Below, piece by piece: positions 16,148 to 28,040 of a stretch of 37,702 nucleotides of DNA. Numbering within the stretch: the first letter of the stretch is position 1; each line of letters begins with the position of its first letter. A program made the translations under genes and the position numbers. Below the pieces are notes generated by a model. That model saw nothing but the letters and a program-made list of their open reading frames with translations. It ran no database searches and was not told the DNA's origin. Where the stretch lies: the NCBI RefSeq assembly GCF_025943985.1, contig NZ_JAPCWE010000023.1, positions 1-37,702 on the forward strand, read 5' to 3'. Origin of the DNA: Anaerorudis cellulosivorans (GTDB lineage: Bacteria > Bacteroidota > Bacteroidia > Bacteroidales > Dysgonomonadaceae).

Positions 16148-17578
16148 ATGATAATATTAATAATTATCCTTTTTATTGCCGGTTATTTGTTGATTGCGAT
16201 GGAACAATCTATCCGCATCAACAAAGCAAGCATTGCGCTGCTACTCGGTACATTACTCTGGATCATTTATCTTTATATCGCTCCCGATATTATTCCCAGG
16301 GTGGCACCGGATCAATTCCGGCACTACCTGGATTTGAATCCCGGATTGGAATCTTATTCTTATAAAGAACAAATCAGAGATTTTGTAGTCAACTTTCAAA
16401 TTATCGAATCCCTCGGTGATATTGGAGAAACCATTCTGTTCCTCCTGGCAGCGATGACGATAGTAGAAATCATCGATGTACACGGAGGATTTACGTATAT
16501 TACCGATCACATCACCACCCGCCATAAAAGGCGTTTGTTGTGGCTAATTGGTTTTATCACGTTTTTCATGTCTGCCGTACTCGACAACCTTACCATTACC
16601 ATTATCATGCTCATGCTCATTAGACGAATTATCCCCGATCCGCGAGAACGATGGCTGTTTGGCGGGATTATTGTGATTGCGGCAAACAGTGGAGGAGCTT
16701 GGTCGCCCATAGGTGATGTAACTACGATCATGCTGTGGACAAAAGGAAATGTAACGTACAAGATTATTCCTCAACTTTTTTTCCCCAGTCTCGTTTCCAT
16801 GGTAATCCCTACTTTTGTGGTACAATTTTTCTTTCATGGAAAAATTAAAGACAATCCGGCAAAAACGAATCCTCACCCACAAAAGAAACCACAAAACTAC
16901 ATGACGTCTTCTGCTCGATTAGCCATTCTGATTTTTGGACTACTCATTTTGGTTCTTTCCCCCGTTTTTAAAGCAATCACCAATTTACCGCCTTTTATCT
17001 GGTTACTGTTTGGTGTAAGCTTGATGTGGATATATACGGAAATAATTTACAATTACAAAGTTACAATCGATGAGAAAAATAAACTAAGGGTATCAAAAGT
17101 ATTTAAACGATTGGATTTTTCTACATTAATGTTTTTTTTAGGCATTCTGCTTGCTGTAGATGCGCTTCAAAAAGCAGGAATATTGGGAAGTGCATCGGCA
17201 TTTCTGGCTGAAAAAGTGCCCAATATTTATGAACAGGGAATTTTAATCGGATTATTATCATCCGTTATAGATAACGTACCGTTAGTGGCTGCAACTATCG
17301 GAATGTATCCATTGGTTGATCCTGCAACATTGTCCACCTTCACAGATCCGGCATTTATGCAGAATTTTATACCTGACGGCACATTCTGGCATTTTATCGC
17401 TTACTGTGCCGGTGTAGGCGGAAACATTCTTATTATCGGATCGGCAGCAGGTGTGGTTTTTATGGGAATAGAAGGCGTGTCTTTCGGATGGTATTTAAAA
17501 CGCATGACTCCCGTAGCTCTTATCGGCTATCTGGCCGGTGCAGGAATTTATATCCTGCAACACATCCTTATCGTTTAA
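16148..17578 (+). CDS. nhaD: NhaD-type Na+/H+ antiporter
   Basis: 476 residues with about a dozen hydrophobic helices spanning the whole length. The two DN motifs typical of the NhaD/ion-transporter fold are at D146-N147 (VLDNLTITI) and D375-N376 (VIDNVPLVA), and NSGGAWSPIGDVTT is a family signature. It exchanges sodium (or lithium) for protons at the inner membrane and is common in salt-exposed Bacteroidota. It starts 90 bases after the gamma-CA gene, with a palindrome between them that may control it. Confidence 0.93.
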   Translation: MIILIIILFIAGYLLIAMEQSIRINKASIALLLGTLLWIIYLYIAPDIIPRVAPDQFRHYLDLNPGLESYSYKEQIRDFVVNFQIIESLGDIGETILFLLAAMTIVEIIDVHGGFTYITDHITTRHKRRLLWLIGFITFFMSAVLDNLTITIIMLMLIRRIIPDPRERWLFGGIIVIAANSGGAWSPIGDVTTIMLWTKGNVTYKIIPQLFFPSLVSMVIPTFVVQFFFHGKIKDNPAKTNPHPQKKPQNYMTSSARLAILIFGLLILVLSPVFKAITNLPPFIWLLFGVSLMWIYTEIIYNYKVTIDEKNKLRVSKVFKRLDFSTLMFFLGILLAVDALQKAGILGSASAFLAEKVPNIYEQGILIGLLSSVIDNVPLVAATIGMYPLVDPATLSTFTDPAFMQNFIPDGTFWHFIAYCAGVGGNILIIGSAAGVVFMGIEGVSFGWYLKRMTPVALIGYLAGAGIYILQHILIV

Positions 17579-17589
17579 AAACCGATTTT

Positions 17590-18858
17590 TCATCTTTCAT
17601 GAGCAGTGCCTCGTCGTTCGGTTCTGACCATTTTAAAAAGTTGATCGTTAGGGCGAATTTTTGCCGGAGTGCGAATTGAAAAATGATCACCTTTCACTGC
17701 TTCGGTAACCGTTTCCAAGTTTACCCGAATATCGTGGGCTGTAAAAAAGACAGCACCGGTAGTCGGTCCGGTAATCAGCAATTCATCTCCCTCATTAACC
17801 GATTGTGTTTCCACGAGAAACTCGCCCACACCGAGGTTGTTGAAAAATTTAATGGCTTTACCCACGTACACTTTTCGCTTGGTAGCTCCCGATCCGTAGC
17901 GATGCGTCCACTCGCCTAAACGTTGGCCGAGATAATATCCATCCCAAAAACCACGATTGAAAACCGCAGCCAATTGTTCGTTCCATCTGTCGATTTTTTC
18001 CTGTATAAACGTATCGTCACAATATGCCTGCACAGCTTCTTTATAACAGGAAGTTACAATACGTACATATTCGGGGCCACGAGCACGACCTTCAATTTTG
18101 AACACCCGAACGCCGGCATCCATCATTTTATTCAAAAAATGAATAGTCTTCAAATCCTTGGGCGACATGATGTATTCGTTATCGATATCCAACTCGATTT
18201 CGCTGTCTTTGTCTTTCACGGTATAAGCACGACGACAAATCTGATTGCATTCACCGCGATTGGCCGATAGATTCTTCTCGTGCAAACTTAAATAACACTT
18301 GCCCGATACGGCCATGCATAAAGCACCGTGTGCAAACATTTCGATGCGGACCAATTCGCCTGAAGGACCTTTTATCTGCCGTTCGACAATGTCTTTATGA
18401 ATACCTGACACCTGATCCAAATTTAATTCACGTGCCAGTACAACCACATCGGCAAACTGAGCATAGAACTCCAACGCTTCGGTGTTGGTAATATTGAGTT
18501 GGGTTGAAAGATGCACCTCTATTCCAATACTGCGTGCATACATCAAAACCGCTACATCGGCAGCGATAATGGCCGAAAGTCCGGCTTCCTTTGCAGCGTC
18601 CACTATGTTGCGCATTAACGATAGATCATCATTGTAAATAATGGTATTCACTGTCAGGTAACTCTTGATATTATGTTCTTTGCAAATCTGAGCAATACGA
18701 TGAAGATCATCTATCGTGAAATTGTTTGATGACCGGGCACGCATATTCAGCCCTTCAACCCCAAAATAAATAGAATCGGCTCCACCCTGAATTGCAGCCA
18801 TTAATGACTCATAAGATCCAGCGGGTGCCATGATTTCGTAATCGTAACGGTCTCTCAT
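17590..18858 (-). CDS. U32 family protein, TrhP-like tRNA hydroxylation factor
   Basis: 422 residues. The start YEIMAPAGSYESLMAAIQGGADSIYFG is the classic U32 opening. Four cysteines, C181, C188, C204 and C208 (HGALC, SGKC, GECNQIC), form the iron-sulfur-type set seen in TrhP (YegQ) and RlhA. Despite the old name peptidase U32, characterised bacterial members make 5-hydroxyuridine in tRNA (TrhP) or 5-hydroxycytidine in 23S rRNA (RlhA). The length of about 420 residues and the simple domain build favour TrhP over the longer RlhA. It is transcribed convergently with nhaD, with 11 bases between the stops. Confidence 0.85.
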   Translation of the reverse strand: MRDRYDYEIMAPAGSYESLMAAIQGGADSIYFGVEGLNMRARSSNNFTIDDLHRIAQICKEHNIKSYLTVNTIIYNDDLSLMRNIVDAAKEAGLSAIIAADVAVLMYARSIGIEVHLSTQLNITNTEALEFYAQFADVVVLARELNLDQVSGIHKDIVERQIKGPSGELVRIEMFAHGALCMAVSGKCYLSLHEKNLSANRGECNQICRRAYTVKDKDSEIELDIDNEYIMSPKDLKTIHFLNKMMDAGVRVFKIEGRARGPEYVRIVTSCYKEAVQAYCDDTFIQEKIDRWNEQLAAVFNRGFWDGYYLGQRLGEWTHRYGSGATKRKVYVGKAIKFFNNLGVGEFLVETQSVNEGDELLITGPTTGAVFFTAHDIRVNLETVTEAVKGDHFSIRTPAKIRPNDQLFKMVRTERRGTAHER

Positions 18859-18875
18859 ACTGCTATTCTTCTTTA

Positions 18876-18883
18876 CAAATGTA
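18876..18883 (-). promoter_or_regulatory. -7 promoter element for the U32 gene
   Basis: The minus strand reads TACATTTG, exact TAnnTTTG, 18 bases before the ATG, giving a leader of about ten bases. Confidence 0.55.
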
Positions 18884-18952
18884 CTGCTTTTTCGGTTTTT
18901 ATGGAAATATACTTAAAACCATCTCGCAAAACCACTACTCGTTTATTTTTAA

Positions 18953-22249
<3,297 letters not shown>

Positions 22250-22272
22250 ACAGGCTCTTTATGGAATTCAAT

Positions 22273-22309
22273 AAAAACGGATGCAATCTTTACCGATGCA
22301 TCCGTTTTT
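22273..22309. terminator. Bidirectional intrinsic terminator between GH2 and trx genes
   Basis: AAAAACGGATGCA (22273-22285) pairs perfectly with TGCATCCGTTTTT (22297-22309) around an 11-base loop. T-runs follow the stem on both strands, so it can end both the GH2 transcript and the convergent arsR-thioredoxin transcript. Confidence 0.85.
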
Positions 22310-22327
22310 TTATTAAGGAATCGAGAG

Positions 22328-22843
22328 CTACGATTTTTTTAATAATACCTCATCAATAGCTTTTTTTAACACGTCTTTAGGCAGTGCTCCTTGTGCCATT
22401 TGAGGTGATTCGTTTAACGGGCAGAATAATAAAGTAGGAATACTGCGAATACCGAAATCTGCTGCCAATTCCTGTTCGGCTTCCGTATCCACTTTATAAA
22501 TATAAATCTGCCCATCATATTCTTGAGCAAGCTCTTCCAAAATAGGCGCGATCATTTTACAGGGACCACACCAATCAGCATAAAAATCAATAATACAAGG
22601 CTTATCGCCCAGATATACCCATTTATCGGGATTTTGTTCGTAGTTTGCAACTTTTTTCAAAAATTCAGCTTTTGTTAAATAAATTGGTTTTGCCATAGAA
22701 ATGTTTGTTTTTTGTAAATTAATTTCCTGTTTTTGCTTATCTACCTTTCCGGCAGAAGTATTTTCTTTGTTTTCCTTATGATTACTGCAAGATGAAAGCA
22801 ACAATCCTAAAGTGATGAGTGTGAAAAGAGTTTTAATATTCAT
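22328..22843 (-). CDS. Thioredoxin-fold lipoprotein
   Basis: 171 residues. The lipoprotein signal MNIKTLFTLITLGLLLSSC gives lipidated C19, followed by a lysine/glutamate-rich linker (20-48) and a thioredoxin domain. The active site is W91-C92-G-P-C95-K96, the standard thioredoxin WCGPCK. The cis-proline context SIPTLLF is intact. It is a membrane-tethered extracytoplasmic thiol-disulfide enzyme, probably a reductant or protein folding factor. It lies 32 bases after an ArsR-type regulator on the same strand and is presumably controlled by it. Confidence 0.9.
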   Translation of the reverse strand: MNIKTLFTLITLGLLLSSCSNHKENKENTSAGKVDKQKQEINLQKTNISMAKPIYLTKAEFLKKVANYEQNPDKWVYLGDKPCIIDFYADWCGPCKMIAPILEELAQEYDGQIYIYKVDTEAEQELAADFGIRSIPTLLFCPLNESPQMAQGALPKDVLKKAIDEVLLKKS

Positions 22844-22875
22844 TTCGTTTTGTTATTTATATCTTAGTTCGTTGA

Positions 22876-23166
22876 TTATGTATATTGTTTCATCACACAC
22901 GATGCCAATTGCAAAACACGTTTATCTTTAATAGAATAGAAACAATTTTTTCCACTCTTTCGACAGCTAAGAATGCCTTTGGCACGCATATCGGTAAGGT
23001 GATGAGAAAGAAGTGATTGAGAGCAATTCATCTCTGTCATTAACTCAGAAACCGATTTTTCCTCATATTCAGACAACTGTAAAATGACACACAAGCGGAT
23101 CTCATTTGCCAATGCCTTTAATAGATAAGCTGCCTCCTCGAATCGTTTTTTCTCTTTTTCACCCAT
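22876..23166 (-). CDS. ArsR/SmtB family winged-helix regulator
   Basis: 96 residues from the ATG at 23166 (MGEKEKKRFEEAAYLLKALANEIRL). A longer frame to 23250 would run through the promoter and operator, so it is rejected. ALANEIRLCVILQLSEYEEKSVSELM then the recognition region CSQSLLSHHLTDMRAKGILSCRKSGKNCFYS are typical ArsR family. It has five cysteines (26, 48, 68, 75, 90). None forms the classic CxC arsenic site, but C26 in the second helix and C90 in the last helix are roughly where persulfide-sensing relatives (BigR/SqrR) keep their pair. Metal, thiol or persulfide sensing is therefore possible. It probably represses itself and the downstream thioredoxin lipoprotein. Confidence 0.87.
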   Translation of the reverse strand: MGEKEKKRFEEAAYLLKALANEIRLCVILQLSEYEEKSVSELMTEMNCSQSLLSHHLTDMRAKGILSCRKSGKNCFYSIKDKRVLQLASCVMKQYT

Positions 23167-23191
23167 TCTTCTCTTCTTAAAATTATATTTA

Positions 23192-23213
23192 TATATGAAC
23201 ATGTATTCATGTA
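23192..23213. promoter_or_regulatory. ArsR/SmtB-type operator
   Basis: TAnATGAA-N6-TTCATnTA: the arms ATGAA (23195-23199) and TTCAT (23206-23210) are exact inverted repeats, with further TA/TA symmetry outside. This resembles the TGAA-N6-TTCA core of SmtB/CzrA-type sites. It lies just downstream of the predicted start of transcription, where repressor binding would block initiation. Confidence 0.65.
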
Positions 23214-23221
23214 AAATGTTG

Positions 23222-23229
23222 CAAAGATA
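23222..23229 (-). promoter_or_regulatory. -7 promoter element for arsR-thioredoxin
   Basis: The minus strand reads TATCTTTG, exact TAnnTTTG, immediately upstream of the ArsR-type operator and about 56 bases before the regulator ATG. Confidence 0.65.
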
Positions 23230-23266
23230 TACCATTTTTTTAATCAACAAATAAAAAAACGGTTAT

Positions 23267-23950
23267 TTATAATAATTTAAGATAGTACGTGAGTTTGGCT
23301 TCGATAATGCGATGAGCAGAACGTGAATAATAATCTTCGCGTCGGTTACTTAGAATATCGCCCAAACCAAAATAATATCTCCCCTCAAAATCAAAATCGC
23401 CAATACCGGTTTTCAACGCAAATCCAATACCGGCAATGATTCCGTAATCAAATTTATGAGAAGCATTTTCATATCTTTCTTCGGGAACAGCATAGGCATG
23501 CTGCTCGGTTGATTGTTGCTCGGTGTATTCGGCCAAAGCATCGCTCATTGAAGAAGATTCGCTTAAAAGATAGCCTATTTGAGGACCAATATTGAAAATA
23601 AACCGACTTTTGTTTCCGAAATAAACATGTGTCATAAAGGGAACCTCAAGATAATTAAGAGTGCGAGAGTAACTATATTCGGGATTATTTTTGTAATCTT
23701 CTGTCCATCCACACTGTACGAAGTTCATTTCAAGTATCAATCCCAAATTTTTCTCTGAAATATATTTTGCCGAAACCCCTCCTTGAAAACCTTTATGGGT
23801 ATTTTGACTTACTTTGGGAACAAAATCAACAGTCGAAAAAATCATACCTCCTCCGGGGCCTACATATAATTCCGGTTTGAATTTGGTTTTTTGTGCAAAT
23901 AGCAGAAAAACAGATAAAACACACCATATAACCAATAAAAAACGCTTCAT
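23267..23950 (-). CDS. PorT-like outer membrane beta-barrel protein
   Basis: 227 residues. A signal peptide (MKRFLLVIWCVLSVFLLFAQ) is followed by alternating aromatic/polar strands of an eight-stranded-type barrel: YVGPGGGMIFS, GFQGGVSAKYISEKNLGLILEMNFVQ, LNYLEVPFMTHVYFG, NIGPQIGYLL and IGDFDFEGRYYFGLGDI, ending in a strand YYLKLL. This is the outer-membrane beta-barrel/PorT family of Bacteroidota. True PorT serves the type IX secretion system, but many homologues have no known role. Its ATG overlaps the stop of the LysM gene by one codon, so the two proteins are made together. Confidence 0.85.
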   Translation of the reverse strand: MKRFLLVIWCVLSVFLLFAQKTKFKPELYVGPGGGMIFSTVDFVPKVSQNTHKGFQGGVSAKYISEKNLGLILEMNFVQCGWTEDYKNNPEYSYSRTLNYLEVPFMTHVYFGNKSRFIFNIGPQIGYLLSESSSMSDALAEYTEQQSTEQHAYAVPEERYENASHKFDYGIIAGIGFALKTGIGDFDFEGRYYFGLGDILSNRREDYYSRSAHRIIEAKLTYYLKLL

Positions 23951-25938
23951 CGACTTTTATCGAATTTTATAACTTTATAATCGGGACTATAATAAACCAA
24001 ATATAATCCTGTGTTAATGAACCCTCCCCAATTGTTTACTCGTTCGAAATTGAATGCAAACTGAACGGTTTTTACTCGAAGATGATGAATATTTTGTTCA
24101 AAATTCAAACCATAGCGATAAAGTGCAGACAAGAAAAAAAGACCTGTGTCATAGCCCAGCATTGCGTAACGAGGATAAATATTCATTACATCTCTTCTAT
24201 ACCATTTTCTGAAATTGGCAATGAACTCCTTTGTCTCGACATCACTATCATCCACAAAAAAAGAAGAATAAATATAGGTACCAAACTTATGATAATCGTT
24301 TTTAAAGTTCGAATCATACGTCTGCCACTCCGGATAACCAAACAAACGGAGGGTATAATCGGTATTATTTTGTTGAATCATTTTTAATGCTTCCAACGTT
24401 TGTCGTAATGAAGAAGCATCAGCCGAAGTAGGTACAATCACATTTTCCTTGTTCGCAACCAAAAGTGGAAGTAATGTTTCTTCCAACAAATTATCAATCG
24501 TAATAATTCGATAATAAATATTGTTTTGTTTCAGATCGGTTTGCAAGGTATTAATAAAATCATCTTTATCCGACTTTCCATCCACTTTCAAAAAAACAAC
24601 ATTAGAATTCTTGAATATTTGACTAAAAATACGCGATGTTTTGGAATAAATATAAGACTGAGGCGAATTTACCTGAAAAATATTGCTATTACTCAATACT
24701 TCGGTATTTTTCGACGAAAAAGGAACTACATATTTTATATTATTAGACGCTGAAAAATCGGATAATAGTTTAATTTGCTTGTCGGAAACGCCTCCAATAA
24801 TCAAATTTAACGACTTCATTTCCATAGTTTCAAGTAAACTTTTCAGCTTTTTAATATCATCCCCTTTTCCAATTTCAAAAACATACAATTCGATATTTGC
24901 ACCTTGATCTTTCAGCTTATCCACAGCCAAAAGTAATCCTTCATAATATTCCTGCAAACGAAGATGCATTTTATCGGTTTCATCCAGAAATGGCATCAAC
25001 AATCCCACTTTAATCACATCGACTTTCACCGGATGCTTATTTGGACGAAGCAATAAGTTGGTTTTTATTTCTTCAGCCAATCGATTTCCTTTACCTGACC
25101 GACCTGCAACCACAGGGATCAACAACTCCATATCAGCTTTCAGACTGTCGGAAAGCAACGAATTGACACGCTGAATTTCTTCAACAGAAACGCCATATTG
25201 ACGAGCAATACTATAAAGCGTGTCGCCTTTTTTCACTTTATGTACTAGGTGCTTAATTTGACGATCAGAAGAAACAACAGTTTCATTCGATCCAGGGAAA
25301 GGTATGCGAATGGTTTTGCCAATCTGAAACGTTTCTTCCGACAAACCGGGGTTGGCAGCTATAATGTCTTCCGGTTTAATCGAGTACAAACGAGCCAAGG
25401 AATATAATGTTTCTTTAGGCATAATCGTATGATAACGGTAATGCTCATCTTTCCCTGTAGCCACCGGCTGAGGAATAATAAGCTCTTGCCCAACCTTGAT
25501 CATCTCTCGCGCTGTAGGATTATAACGGTAAATTTCTTCAACAGTTGTATGATACATTTGAGCAAGGGAATATACGGTTTCACCCGGCAGAACAATATGT
25601 TTGAAAGTGTTGGATTTATTGGGAGTCGTTACAGGAGACTGATTTGATGGTGGAATTTGGAATGCGGAAGTTTGAGAAGCATCATTAATAGGAATATATA
25701 AAACCTGTCCACTCTTCAGTCCATTTTCGATCGTCGGATTAAATTTCAATATCTCATCTGCATTAACGGAAAATGTCCGAGAAATGAAATATAAACCCTC
25801 GCCGGCTTTTACGTGATAAATATAAAACATTTTGCCGTTCATCGTAATTTTCTCGTAGGGAAGTTCCTGCGCGTGAACAGCACAAAAAACAAAGAAAAAA
25901 ATTATTACGGTTATTTTACCCAAAGAAATTTGACGCAT
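23947..25938 (-). CDS. Four-LysM protein with a C-terminal periplasmic-binding-like domain
   Basis: 663 residues. Signal peptide 1-23 (ending VHAQ). Four LysM repeats at about 40-83, 113-156, 169-213 and 231-275, each with the YxV..GE.LY.I or equivalent pattern and a closing IP. A linker then leads to residues 305-655, which resemble a type I periplasmic binding domain (VGLLMPFLDETD, YYEGLLLAVDKLKDQGANIEL, VSDKQIKLL, PTSADASSLRQTLEAL). LysM repeats bind peptidoglycan, so the protein is probably wall-attached in the periplasm. The domain could sense a ligand or dock onto the partner barrel. It precedes the PorT-like gene with overlapping stop/start. Role unknown. Confidence 0.87.
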   Translation of the reverse strand: MRQISLGKITVIIFFFVFCAVHAQELPYEKITMNGKMFYIYHVKAGEGLYFISRTFSVNADEILKFNPTIENGLKSGQVLYIPINDASQTSAFQIPPSNQSPVTTPNKSNTFKHIVLPGETVYSLAQMYHTTVEEIYRYNPTAREMIKVGQELIIPQPVATGKDEHYRYHTIMPKETLYSLARLYSIKPEDIIAANPGLSEETFQIGKTIRIPFPGSNETVVSSDRQIKHLVHKVKKGDTLYSIARQYGVSVEEIQRVNSLLSDSLKADMELLIPVVAGRSGKGNRLAEEIKTNLLLRPNKHPVKVDVIKVGLLMPFLDETDKMHLRLQEYYEGLLLAVDKLKDQGANIELYVFEIGKGDDIKKLKSLLETMEMKSLNLIIGGVSDKQIKLLSDFSASNNIKYVVPFSSKNTEVLSNSNIFQVNSPQSYIYSKTSRIFSQIFKNSNVVFLKVDGKSDKDDFINTLQTDLKQNNIYYRIITIDNLLEETLLPLLVANKENVIVPTSADASSLRQTLEALKMIQQNNTDYTLRLFGYPEWQTYDSNFKNDYHKFGTYIYSSFFVDDSDVETKEFIANFRKWYRRDVMNIYPRYAMLGYDTGLFFLSALYRYGLNFEQNIHHLRVKTVQFAFNFERVNNWGGFINTGLYLVYYSPDYKVIKFDKSR

Positions 25939-25974
25939 CTATCGTTGTTTTTTATTTCGCTTTTTAATTTATTG

Positions 25975-25982
25975 CAAAAATA
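25975..25982 (-). promoter_or_regulatory. -7 promoter element for the LysM-PorT pair
   Basis: The minus strand reads TATTTTTG, exact TAnnTTTG, giving a leader of about 30 bases to the LysM gene. Confidence 0.5.
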
Positions 25983-26061
25983 GGAATAAAAGTGAGCCCA
26001 TCAGATTAATCAATCAATTATCAGTCTGATTTTAAATTATTAGCACATAAATCCATGAATT

Positions 26062-26355
26062 TTAATGTTTCTTGTCTTTTCCCGAAACCTTCCATCTCTC
26101 TTTATCGCGATATTGTCGATATTCAAGAAGAAAAACTTCCAGTTCCCCTTTTTCGTTATATTTTTGAATGATTTTCTGCGCTTTTTTAAACGATTTCTCA
26201 GCTTCATCTAACTTCAACTCATGCATTTGCCGAATTGATTCATTGGTGAGTTTCGCTGCTTTTCGAGCATCTTTACTCATAGAGTTACATGATATGCATG
26301 CACAAAAAATGCACACAAAAAGTCCATATGCAAGAGGAGATATTCGAATGTTCAT
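26062..26355 (-). CDS. Small predicted helical lipoprotein, function unknown
   Basis: 97 residues from ATG 26355 (MNIRISPLAYGLFVCIFC). The frame is open up to 26409 but that part overlaps dnaB. The leader ends in a cysteine cluster C15, C18, C20, C23, with C23 (ISCNS) the best lipidation site. The mature part is a charged two-helix segment (KAAKLTNESIRQMHELKLDEAEK and AQKIIQKYNEKG) resembling a single TPR-like hairpin. It starts 25 bases after the dnaB stop and is likely co-transcribed. I do not recognise a family. Confidence 0.65.
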   Translation of the reverse strand: MNIRISPLAYGLFVCIFCACISCNSMSKDARKAAKLTNESIRQMHELKLDEAEKSFKKAQKIIQKYNEKGELEVFLLEYRQYRDKERWKVSGKDKKH

Positions 26356-26380
26356 CCTGATTCTTCTTAATTGAATTTGT

Positions 26381-27910
26381 TTAAAAGGGAAGATCTTCCT
26401 TATCCTCATCTATCAAATCGGCGGTATTGGAAGCCGATGGGGCGGTTTCCTTAACTGGGGCCATTCTTCTCTTGTTCATTTTTGAAGGAAATTCGCGATA
26501 AGTCGTTTTCTCGACAGGATCGCGGAAGAGTGCATATTCACTGTCAAAATTCATTCTCGCAATGCCGGTTGGGCCATTTCGATGTTTGGCTAAAATGATT
26601 TCTGCAACGCCAATAAGCGAATTCCCATTTTCATCTTCCGTGATTTTATAATACTCCGGACGATGAATAAAACAAACAATGTCGGCATCCTGTTCAATAG
26701 CTCCCGATTCACGAAGATCAGCCAATTGCGGACGTTTACCTTCATTACCCTGCCGACTTTCAAGACTCCGATTCAATTGAGATAACGCAATTACCGGAAT
26801 ATTCAACTCTTTGGCAAAACTTTTTAACGAACGCGAAATAGTACTCACTTCTTGCTCACGGCTTCCGAATGTCATGCCACTGGCATTCATTAACTGAAGG
26901 TAATCGATAATGATCACTTTAACCCCGTGTTCCCGCACCAAACGCCGCGCTTTAGTTCGCAACTCAAATATCGATAAACTAGGTGTATCATCAATAAAAA
27001 TAGGGGCATTATATAATTGTTTTATATTTTTGTCCAGTAACATCCATTCCTCTTCTGTAAGGCGGCCGCTTTTTATGTTTTCTCCTCTAATCTGACACAC
27101 ATTTACAATTAATCTGTTTACCAATTGTACATTGGACATTTCTAAGGAGAAAATTCCTACAGGATATTCATAATCTAATGCCATATTTTTAGCCATGGAT
27201 AAAACAAATGCTGTTTTACCCATTGCTGGACGCGCAGCGATAATAATAAGATCGGAATTCTGCCAACCCGACGTCATCTTATCCAATTCTTTGAAACCGG
27301 TACGTAGTCCACTGAGTCCATCCTTACGATTTGCAGCAACCTGAAGATTGTCTAAAGCTTCCTTAATGATAGGATTAATCTGAATGACGTCCTTCTTCAT
27401 ATTACGCTGCGATATTTCAAACAAACGGCCTTCGGTTTCCTGCATCAGATCATCCACATCTACAGTTTCATCAAAAGCTTGTTGAGCAATTTCAGAAGAG
27501 AAAGAAATGAGTTGCCGTGCCAGATATTTTTGCGCAATAATGCGTGCATGATACTCGATATGTGCTGAAGACGCCACTTTTTCGGTCAATTCTGCTATAT
27601 ACGCGGCTCCTCCCACCGATTCTAACTCACCCTGTTTTTTCAGTTCTTCAACAACAGTAAGAACATCAATGGGTTTCTGTTGAATAGCTAAATTCTGAAC
27701 AGCTCCAAAAATCATCTGATGAGAAGGATCATAAAAGCTCTCAGGCTTAAGAATGTCGCTAATCACAAAATAAGCATCTTTTTCGAGCATCAGTGCGCCT
27801 AAAACCGCCTCTTCAAGTTCTTTTGCTTGAGGCGGAAGTTTGCCGATATCCAAAACCGGAACAGGTTTTTCTACTACTTTGACTTTTTGCTGACGTTTCT
27901 GCTTTTCCAT
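26381..27910 (-). CDS. dnaB: Replicative DNA helicase DnaB
   Basis: 509 residues. The N-terminal DnaB domain opens with LPPQAKELEEAVLGALMLE (25-43). The RecA-like domain has Walker A ARPAMGKT (226-233), Walker B VIIIDYLQLM and the DnaB motif REQEVSTISRSLKSFAKEL. The C-terminus is acidic (LIDEDKEDLPF). It unwinds the replication fork as a hexamer. No intein interrupts it. The N-terminus carries an extra basic stretch of about 14 residues before the domain. Confidence 0.97.
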   Translation of the reverse strand: MEKQKRQQKVKVVEKPVPVLDIGKLPPQAKELEEAVLGALMLEKDAYFVISDILKPESFYDPSHQMIFGAVQNLAIQQKPIDVLTVVEELKKQGELESVGGAAYIAELTEKVASSAHIEYHARIIAQKYLARQLISFSSEIAQQAFDETVDVDDLMQETEGRLFEISQRNMKKDVIQINPIIKEALDNLQVAANRKDGLSGLRTGFKELDKMTSGWQNSDLIIIAARPAMGKTAFVLSMAKNMALDYEYPVGIFSLEMSNVQLVNRLIVNVCQIRGENIKSGRLTEEEWMLLDKNIKQLYNAPIFIDDTPSLSIFELRTKARRLVREHGVKVIIIDYLQLMNASGMTFGSREQEVSTISRSLKSFAKELNIPVIALSQLNRSLESRQGNEGKRPQLADLRESGAIEQDADIVCFIHRPEYYKITEDENGNSLIGVAEIILAKHRNGPTGIARMNFDSEYALFRDPVEKTTYREFPSKMNKRRMAPVKETAPSASNTADLIDEDKEDLPF

Positions 27911-27963
27911 TTTTACTGATTTTTTTCCTGCTAATTCAACTCAATCAATGCCGAACTTATTTA

Positions 27964-27971
27964 CAAAGATG
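27964..27971 (-). promoter_or_regulatory. Possible -7 element for dnaB
   Basis: The minus strand reads CATCTTTG after a T-run, one base off TAnnTTTG. The context matches the candidate upstream of the GH88 gene. It would give a leader of about 47 bases. Confidence 0.35.
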
Positions 27972-28040
27972 CAAAAAAATTCGTGTAAAAAATAATGACA
28001 ACTTTAAAATTTTCCTCTATTTTCATTATGTCTGAAATAA

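Noticed and set aside
23167-23250. Longer start for the ArsR-type regulator
   Set aside because: It would run through the promoter and operator, and adds residues unrelated to the family.
25999-26035. Weak ATCAGA/TCTGAT hairpin after the small lipoprotein gene as a terminator
   Set aside because: Only six pairs around a long loop and no clean T-run follows on the minus strand.
26381-27910. Possible intein in dnaB, a common insertion site
   Set aside because: The frame is 509 residues with uninterrupted helicase motifs.
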